Below, in pieces: positions 5,948-10,207 of a stretch of DNA of 10,207 nt; position 1 is the first letter of the stretch, and each line of letters opens with the position of its first letter. The DNA comes from Rhodospirillales bacterium. GTDB taxonomy: Bacteria; Pseudomonadota; Alphaproteobacteria; UBA828. The translations under genes and the position numbers were made by a program. The notes beneath the pieces are model-generated. The model saw only the letters and a program-made list of their open reading frames with translations, made no database searches and had not been told where the DNA came from. The stretch lies in the NCBI GenBank assembly GCA_026712885.1, contig JAPOPO010000625.1, positions 1 through 10,207 on the forward strand, written 5' to 3'.

Positions 5948-6265
5948 TCAATTGATGGTGCGAACGGCGCGGTAGCGGCCGTTTTCGAAACCGCCGAAGA
6001 GTTGAGCCAGCAGCCGGTGCTGGATGGGGCCGCCCTCCGGGTCTGGCTCCAGATGGCGCTCGGCGACATAAGTGGTGTGTGCCGCATCGTGAACCAGCAC
6101 GTGATACCACGGCTTTTCCTTCGGCGGGCGCGAGCGCGCGACCTGCTCGTACCATTCGTCGGTACCCCGGAAGCACGGATCGACGTCGAACACCACGCCG
6201 CGATAGCCGAACTTCAAGTGGTGGATGACCTGGCCGACCTCGAACTTCGCGGCACTGACCATCAT
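5948..6265 (-). CDS. hspQ: Heat shock protein HspQ (YccV-like, hemimethylated-DNA-binding fold)
   Basis: In E. coli, HspQ is a small heat-induced protein reported to affect DnaA stability and to act as a specificity factor for Lon protease. The 105-residue product has the same length as the E. coli protein and consists of one YccV-like domain. Recognisable parts are FEVGQVIHHLKFGYRGVVFD (8-27), DVDPCFRG (27-34), the Trp-Tyr pair at 38-39, PWYHVLVHD (52-60) and TTYVAERHLEPD (64-75). Two ATG codons sit together at 6265 and 6262; GGAGGAG lies 7 bases before the first, which is therefore preferred. A promoter-like sequence lies upstream, but I see no clear heat-shock sigma-32 motif. It is flanked by the GST gene (111 bases upstream) and panB (142 bases downstream), and no functional link to either is evident. 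Confidence 0.93.
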   Translation of the reverse strand: MMVSAAKFEVGQVIHHLKFGYRGVVFDVDPCFRGTDEWYEQVARSRPPKEKPWYHVLVHDAAHTTYVAERHLEPDPEGGPIQHRLLAQLFGGFENGRYRAVRTIN

Positions 6266-6327
6266 GATTGGTCTCCTCCGCCTCCGGCGCTCGCCCGCAG
6301 GGCCACGCCGGGCGCTGCCGGGGCGCC

Positions 6328-6357
6328 ACTATAGTGCGCACCACCCGCTGCGGACAA
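6328..6357 (-). promoter_or_regulatory. Probable hspQ promoter with a palindrome over the -10
   Basis: The minus strand has TTGTCC (6357-6352; four of six to the -35), an 18-base spacer and TATAGT (6333-6328; five of six to the -10). The -10 lies within the perfect 10-bp palindrome CACTATAGTG (6327-6336), a plausible small operator or chance symmetry. The predicted start near 6321 gives a leader of about 55 bases. Confidence 0.45.
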
Positions 6358-6376
6358 TCGACCTTGCGCCGCGCGG

Positions 6377-7363
6377 CTAGTGGCTGGTCGCGCGTCCCGT
6401 CGAGCCGGGGAGGCGGTCTCGATCATGCGGGCGCGTGTAGTCGAGCACCGGCCCCTTGGGCACGATGCGGGTGGGATTGACGCTCGCGTGGCTCCCGTAA
6501 TAGTGGCCTTTGATGTGCGCCATGTTCACCGTGTCCGCGATCCCCGGGTGCTGGTAAAGCTCCCGCAGGTAGTTGCTCAGGTTGGGATAGTCCTCGATCC
6601 GGCGCTTGTTGCACTTGAAGTGCCCGACGTAGACGGCATCGAAGCGCACCAGGGTGGGGAAGAGCCGCCAGTCGGCCTCGGTGATACACGCGCCCGCCAC
6701 GTAGCGCTGCGTGTCCAGTCTCGCCTCCAGCTCGTCCAGAGTTGCGAACAACGCATCGAAGGCGTCCTCGTAGGCCGCTTGCGACCGGGAGAAGCCAGTC
6801 TTGTAGACGCCATTGTTGACGCGCTCGTAGATCGGCTCGTTGATCGAGTCGATCTCCTCCCTCAGCGCCGCCGGGTAGAAATCCGGCTCGCCGTCGCCCC
6901 ACGCGTTGAAGGCGGTATTCAGCATGCGGATGATCTCTGCGGACTCGTTGTTGACGATCGTCCCTTCCCGCTTGTCCCAGAGCACGGGCACCGAGACCCG
7001 ACCGGTGTAGTCGTCCTGCGCCAGCTTGTAGACCTCGCGCAGGAAGCTGGTGCCGTTGACCGTATCGGGGATGCAGCCCGGGCCGTCGCTGAAGTGCCAG
7101 CCCTCGTCCCCCGTGAAGGGGTCCACCACGGAGACCGAAATCACGTCCTCCAGCCCGCGCAGCGCGCGGAGGATCATCGTGCGGTGCGCCCAGGGGCAGG
7201 CGTGCGAGACATAGAGATGGTAGCGGCCCGGCTCGGCCTTGAAGCCGGAGGAGCCATCGGCGGTAACGGCGTTGCGGAAGGAGGTCGTGGTCCGCACGAA
7301 GCGCCCGTCGCTCTCGGTCCTGTTGTCCTCCTTGTGCCACTCGCCGTCGATCATCGTGCCCAT
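6377..7363 (-). CDS. Glutathione S-transferase, glutathionyl-hydroquinone reductase type (YqjG/Xi class)
   Basis: Members of this class reduce glutathionyl-hydroquinones (GS-hydroquinones) with glutathione, using a cysteine rather than the Tyr/Ser of ordinary GSTs. The 328-residue product equals E. coli YqjG in length and has the same plan. An N-terminal extension (1-45) precedes a thioredoxin-like domain with the catalytic motif CPWA (56-59, Cys56) preceded by HLYVSHA. VPVLWDK (125-131) gives the conserved cis-proline region, and NNESAEIIRM (138-147) the glutathione gamma-glutamyl contact. An all-helical C-terminal domain follows, with ITEADWRLFPTLVRFD and FKCNKRRIEDYPNL. The ATG at 7363 has GGAG 8 bases upstream; a second ATG three codons later is possible. 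It starts 76 bases after the HpnL-like gene with no obvious promoter between, so the two may be co-transcribed. The class is clear; the natural substrate is not known. Confidence 0.92.
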   Translation of the reverse strand: MGTMIDGEWHKEDNRTESDGRFVRTTTSFRNAVTADGSSGFKAEPGRYHLYVSHACPWAHRTMILRALRGLEDVISVSVVDPFTGDEGWHFSDGPGCIPDTVNGTSFLREVYKLAQDDYTGRVSVPVLWDKREGTIVNNESAEIIRMLNTAFNAWGDGEPDFYPAALREEIDSINEPIYERVNNGVYKTGFSRSQAAYEDAFDALFATLDELEARLDTQRYVAGACITEADWRLFPTLVRFDAVYVGHFKCNKRRIEDYPNLSNYLRELYQHPGIADTVNMAHIKGHYYGSHASVNPTRIVPKGPVLDYTRPHDRDRLPGSTGRATSH

Positions 7364-7439
7364 GGTTCGGTCTCCGATTACACGTCATTGCTCTTGATGG
7401 TGGGGTGGATCGTATTCAGCCGGCGCGGTCCCGGAACGC

Positions 7440-8492
7440 TCAGAGTGCCTCCCGCGAGCCACCGGCGGAAGAGGCGACGGGTGGGGGCGGCTCCGGCGCG
7501 CACGCCGACGCCGCGCGCCGCGCGCCGCGGCTGAGCAGGTTCTTGCCCTCGGCGATTTGCCAGGCGAGGAGGCCAGGGACGCCGATCACCAACTCGCGGA
7601 CCCGCTTGACCAGCGAGAGTGCGAGCGCCACCTCGGGCCCGAGGCCAATCATCCCGCCGAGCAATACCAGCACGCCTTCCTGCACGCCGAGCGCGCCCGG
7701 CACGAAGAACGCCGCGGTCCGCGTCGCCAAAATTAGGCTTTCCAGCAGCAGCGCATCCGCAATGGTGACTTCGTAGCCCATGAAGTAGAGCGCGGCATAA
7801 ATCTCGGCCGCGCCGAGCGTCCAGGCGGCAAGTTGGCCGGCCGCGTTCCCGGCCAGCAGCCAGCGGTGGCGGTATAGATCGAGAATTGCCTCGTCGAGCG
7901 CCTGCGCGCCGCCGATGGCGTTGTCCCACGCCCGGCCCCTGGCAAAGCGCGCGACGCGGCCGATGATCCAGCCGAAGAACCCGCGATGCTGAAAGACGCA
8001 GAGCAGGATCACGACCACGAACCCGCCCGCCACGCAGTAGCCGATGGCGCGCGCGATATCGCTCTCGCCATGGTGGGCCATGAGCAGGCCGATGCCGACC
8101 ATGGTGAAGAACAGCAGGGTGATCGTGCTGAGGGTGAGGTCGACGACGACGCTCGCGCCCGCGATCCGGCCGGGCACACCGCGCATGACCATGAGTCGCG
8201 AGCGGACCACCGCGCCGCCCACCTGAAACGCCGGCACCAGCGTGTTGACCGCCTCCCCGATCCAGCGTGCCCAAAGCGCCGTCAACACCGACGGCCGGTG
8301 GTCTTTCAGAAAGAGCAGCCGCCAGACGTAGCCGTCGAGCATGATTGGCACGAGGCGCACGAGGACGACCACGACGATGCCCCAGCTCACCGCGGCGACG
8401 GCGGCCGCCACATCCCCGGCACCCTGGTAGCACACTAGGCCGATGACCAGGGCAATGCCGACAATAAGTGCGATGTAGCCCCAGCGCCTCAA
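7440..8492 (-). CDS. HpnL-type / LPG-synthase-TM flippase-like integral membrane protein
   Basis: The 350-residue polytopic inner-membrane protein belongs to the lysylphosphatidylglycerol synthase transmembrane (UPF0104) superfamily and looks closest to HpnL-type proteins, some of which occur in hopanoid gene clusters. Hydrophobic segments appear at about 5-22, 36-52, 115-139, 150-167, 211-237, 245-264, 268-284 and 300-313. Family marks are GEAVNTLVPAFQVGGAVVR (79-97), GVPGRIAGASVVVDLTLS (105-122), FFVPGALGVQEG (262-273) and KRVRELVIGVPG (296-307). The Ala/Pro/Ser-rich tail (325-350) is not conserved in type. There is no in-frame ATG or GTG near the start. TTG at 8492 is chosen because AGAAGGA lies exactly 7 bases upstream, as in neighbouring genes. 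A role in moving or presenting a lipid is inferred from the superfamily. No hopanoid gene is in this window, so hpnL is not assigned. Confidence 0.86.
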   Translation of the reverse strand: MRRWGYIALIVGIALVIGLVCYQGAGDVAAAVAAVSWGIVVVVLVRLVPIMLDGYVWRLLFLKDHRPSVLTALWARWIGEAVNTLVPAFQVGGAVVRSRLMVMRGVPGRIAGASVVVDLTLSTITLLFFTMVGIGLLMAHHGESDIARAIGYCVAGGFVVVILLCVFQHRGFFGWIIGRVARFARGRAWDNAIGGAQALDEAILDLYRHRWLLAGNAAGQLAAWTLGAAEIYAALYFMGYEVTIADALLLESLILATRTAAFFVPGALGVQEGVLVLLGGMIGLGPEVALALSLVKRVRELVIGVPGLLAWQIAEGKNLLSRGARRAASACAPEPPPPVASSAGGSREAL

Positions 8493-8499
8493 GGGCGAT

Positions 8500-8506
8500 T
8501 CCTTCT
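8500..8506 (-). promoter_or_regulatory. Shine-Dalgarno supporting a TTG start of the HpnL-like gene
   Basis: AGAAGGA on the minus strand (8506-8500) is 7 bases before the TTG at 8492. An ATG at 8514 is in another frame and lies before this site. The same 7-base spacing precedes four neighbouring starts (9875, 6265, 5805, 4783). Confidence 0.65.
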
Positions 8507-8526
8507 CCCACCATGAGCGCGAGAGG

Positions 8527-8545
8527 CCCCCGGCGAAGCCGGAGG
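8527..8545 (-). promoter_or_regulatory. Hairpin at the predicted 5' end of the HpnL-like mRNA
   Basis: On the minus strand CCTCCGGC (8545-8538) pairs with GCCGGGGG (8534-8527) around a 3-base loop, giving an 8-bp stem with one T-G wobble. It begins about where transcription from the TATAAT at 8558-8553 should start. It may stabilise the transcript 5' end, or be a T-less terminator stem of the upstream amidohydrolase gene. Confidence 0.3.
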
Positions 8546-8552
8546 ACGAGCC

Positions 8553-8558
8553 ATTATA
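8553..8558 (-). promoter_or_regulatory. Candidate -10 element for the HpnL-like gene
   Basis: The minus strand carries a perfect TATAAT (8558-8553) in a 156-base gap that is otherwise GC-rich, about 60 bases before the TTG start. No good -35 is present at 16-18 bases upstream and there is no extended TGn, so it would need an activator or be weak. Confidence 0.4.
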
Positions 8559-8648
8559 CCGTTGTGCCTCCGAATCGACTCGCCCGTTGATCGAAGCGCT
8601 TGCGGTGCCCCAATTTTCGCGTCGGCCGCGCTCGGGCCTGCGGTGGCG

Positions 8649-9875
8649 CTACGCCGGGCCGAGAAGCTCGGCCGGCGGGCGCCGGAAGGTCATGCGCCCG
8701 CGCTTGAACCCGTAGAGCGGCGGCGCAATCGCGGCCACCGCGTCCGCCGGATCGGTTGCGTCGAGCACTACGAAGTCCGCCGCCTTGCCGACTGCGATGC
8801 CGTAGTCGTCGAGGCCCAGGATTCGGGCCGAGCGGCGCGTGATCATGTCGAAGCAGTCCAGCATCTCCGACCGCGCGCCGACGTGGCAGATATTGGCGTA
8901 GAGGTTCGCCATGCGCACCAGCGAGCAATCGCCGAAGGGCGTGAACGGGTTGAGCACGTTGTTCGATGAGAGCGAGCAATTGACGCCATGGCCGAGCAGC
9001 CGATGAGCAGGCGTGACCCCGCGCCGCACGTTGGCCTCGTCGCCCCGCCCCATGAGGAAGAGGTCGGTCGCTGGCAACACGGTGCAGGCGACTCCCGCCT
9101 CGGCCATGCGCTCCGCGACCCGCGCCAAGTGCTCAGGTGTCGCGGCCGAGAGCTTGGTGACGTGGCCCGCCGTGACCCGGCCGCCGTAGCCGAAGCGCTC
9201 GGTCAGCCTGCACACCTGGTCGAGGTCGAGCTCGTCCGCGCTTTCGCCGAAGTCGAGGTGCATGTCGATATCGACATCGAACGCGCGCGCGAGCTCGAAC
9301 ACGCGGTCGATCTGGCCGGCGGGGTCGCTGTCGGTGTAGGGCGCAGCGCCGACCACGCGGGCGCCCCGCTCGAGCGCCTCCACCATCAGCTCGTCGGTGC
9401 CCGGATTGTTGAGCAGCCCCTCCTGCGGGAAGACGCAGATCTCAAGGTCGATCGCCCAGCGATAGGCCTCGATCAGCGGCAGCACGCCGTCGAAGCCCCG
9501 CATGCCGATGCCGGGGTCGACCTCCAGGTGGGTGCGCATGTGGGTCGTGCCCTGGGCGATGCAGGCATCGAGCACGCGCCGGGCTCGCGCGTTCACGTCG
9601 TCGGCCGTGAACTCACGCTTGACCCGCGCTACTTCGTCGATGGCCTCGGCGAGGTCGCCCCGCTCCGCGCGGCAGCGATCGAGGATGCAGGCCTTGTCGA
9701 GATGGATGTGCGTCTCGATGAAGCCGGGCGCCACCAGTCGGCCGGCCAGGTCGAGCACCGGCGCGTCGGCTTCGACTGCGGGCCCGATCTCAGCGATGCG
9801 CCCGTCGGCGATGCCGATGTCGAGCCGGGTGCCGTCGCCGCCGGCGATCAGGATGCCGCGCAGGACTTGTTCCAT
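8649..9875 (-). CDS. Metal-dependent amidohydrolase, cytosine-deaminase-like group (substrate unknown)
   Basis: A 408-residue amidohydrolase-superfamily enzyme of the group containing cytosine deaminase CodA and AtzC. Two beta-sandwich parts (about 1-50 and 355-400, including GKAADFVVLDA) flank a TIM barrel. Metal-site motifs are THIHLDK (55-61, His56 and His58), MHLDFGES (205-212, His206) and AGHVTK (236-241, His238). MRTHLEVDP (113-121) and FPQEGLL (149-155) are also typical of the group. By eye-alignment to CodA, the general-base Glu217 position is Phe209, and the metal-binding Asp313 position is Asn305 in SSNNVLNPFTPFG. A standard cytosine deaminase is therefore unlikely; a different C-N bond or a changed mechanism is inferred. 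GGGGGAG lies 7 bases before the ATG at 9875. The gene follows ureC by 40 bases and is probably co-transcribed, suggesting a role in releasing or processing a urea- or ammonia-yielding compound. Confidence 0.87.
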   Translation of the reverse strand: MEQVLRGILIAGGDGTRLDIGIADGRIAEIGPAVEADAPVLDLAGRLVAPGFIETHIHLDKACILDRCRAERGDLAEAIDEVARVKREFTADDVNARARRVLDACIAQGTTHMRTHLEVDPGIGMRGFDGVLPLIEAYRWAIDLEICVFPQEGLLNNPGTDELMVEALERGARVVGAAPYTDSDPAGQIDRVFELARAFDVDIDMHLDFGESADELDLDQVCRLTERFGYGGRVTAGHVTKLSAATPEHLARVAERMAEAGVACTVLPATDLFLMGRGDEANVRRGVTPAHRLLGHGVNCSLSSNNVLNPFTPFGDCSLVRMANLYANICHVGARSEMLDCFDMITRRSARILGLDDYGIAVGKAADFVVLDATDPADAVAAIAPPLYGFKRGRMTFRRPPAELLGPA

Positions 9876-9915
9876 GCTCCGGCTCCCCCGCGTGCTCCGG
9901 CTCCGGCGTACGCCC

Positions 9916-10207
9916 TTAGCGCAGCATGTAGCGCTGGGCGAGCGGCAGCTCGTCGGCCGGCTCGCAGGTCGCGAGCTCGCCGTCGACCCGCACCTCGAAG
10001 GTCTCGGGATCGACCGTCACCTCGGGGCAGGCGTCGTTGTGGAGCATGTGGCCCTTGGCGAGCTTGCGCGTGCCCTGCACGGGCACGGTGCGGCTCTCCA
10101 GCCCGAGCCTGCCGGCAACATCCGCATCGGCCGCCGCCTGCGAGACGAAGCTCAGACTCAGCGCCTCCTTGGCCCGGCCGAAGGCGCCCCACTGCGGGCG
10201 CATGAGC
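9916..10207 (-). CDS. ureC: Urease subunit alpha UreC, C-terminal fragment (gene continues beyond window)
   Basis: Urease hydrolyses urea to ammonia and carbamate with a two-nickel centre in the alpha subunit; it is cytoplasmic. Only about the last 96 of roughly 570 residues are in the window, and the frame stays open at the right edge. The fragment is recognised by PQWGAFGRA, SLSFVSQAA, the stretch KLAKGHMLHNDACPEVTVDP and the C-terminal signature DGELATCEPADELPLAQRYM, all matching the UreC end (relatives end in MAQRYFLF or similar). The nickel ligands and flap lie outside, so activity cannot be judged. The next gene, 40 bases downstream, is an amidohydrolase rather than ureE, the usual follower in many proteobacterial urease operons. 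Confidence 0.93.
   Translation of the reverse strand, partial: LMRPQWGAFGRAKEALSLSFVSQAAADADVAGRLGLESRTVPVQGTRKLAKGHMLHNDACPEVTVDPETFEVRVDGELATCEPADELPLAQRYMLR

Noticed and set aside
6423..7388. Minus-strand frame overlapping the GST gene
   Set aside because: It is a shifted frame of the clear GST coding sequence, with Arg/Gly/Ala-rich product and no motifs.
7378..8514. Minus-strand frame starting at the ATG 8514 over the HpnL-like gene
   Set aside because: Its product is Arg/Gly-rich and not membrane-like, whereas the TTG-started frame encodes recognisable HpnL-type motifs throughout.
8988..10205. Plus-strand frame opposite the amidohydrolase and ureC
   Set aside because: It is antisense to two genes with clear family motifs and carries none itself.

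Overview
The window looks like chromosomal DNA of a GC-rich alphaproteobacterium. The gene order yidC-engB-argB is a familiar alphaproteobacterial arrangement, and the HspQ, GST and HpnL-type proteins fit. The exact order or family cannot be fixed from this sequence; Rhodospirillales or a related lineage is a guess. Twelve genes are supported, two of them cut by the window edges. I saw no tRNA, rRNA, CRISPR array, insertion sequence or phage gene, and no gene-free stretch longer than about 180 bases.

Left part, plus strand (1-3334): the 3' two-thirds of a yidC membrane insertase gene with an exceptionally long charged tail; engB, a ribosome-assembly GTPase whose start overlaps the yidC end by 67 bases; argB, the arginine-pathway N-acetylglutamate kinase; and a small unrecognised 54-residue single-pass membrane protein.

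Right part, minus strand (10207 down to 3409), in transcription order: the end of ureC (urease alpha subunit); an amidohydrolase of the cytosine-deaminase-like group lacking two usual deaminase residues; an HpnL/LPG-synthase-type membrane protein starting with TTG; a glutathionyl-hydroquinone reductase-like GST; hspQ; panB; a glycine-zipper lipoprotein of the 17-kDa surface antigen type; and panC. The two halves converge at about 3335-3408.

The genes mostly serve core physiology: membrane protein insertion and ribosome assembly (yidC, engB), arginine synthesis (argB), pantothenate/CoA synthesis (panB, panC), stress proteolysis (hspQ), quinone/thiol redox (GST), envelope (lipoprotein, HpnL-like) and urea nitrogen (ureC plus amidohydrolase). 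Intergenic gaps of 76-182 bases with promoter-like sequences suggest that many minus-strand genes have their own promoters. Four minus-strand starts (amidohydrolase, hspQ, panB, lipoprotein) show a purine-rich Shine-Dalgarno exactly 7 bases before the start codon, which also supports the TTG start of the HpnL-like gene.

I see no clearly new multi-gene system. The points most worth a second look are the YidC tail, the urease-linked amidohydrolase with altered active-site residues, the small membrane ORF after argB, and the lipoprotein gene lying between panB and panC.
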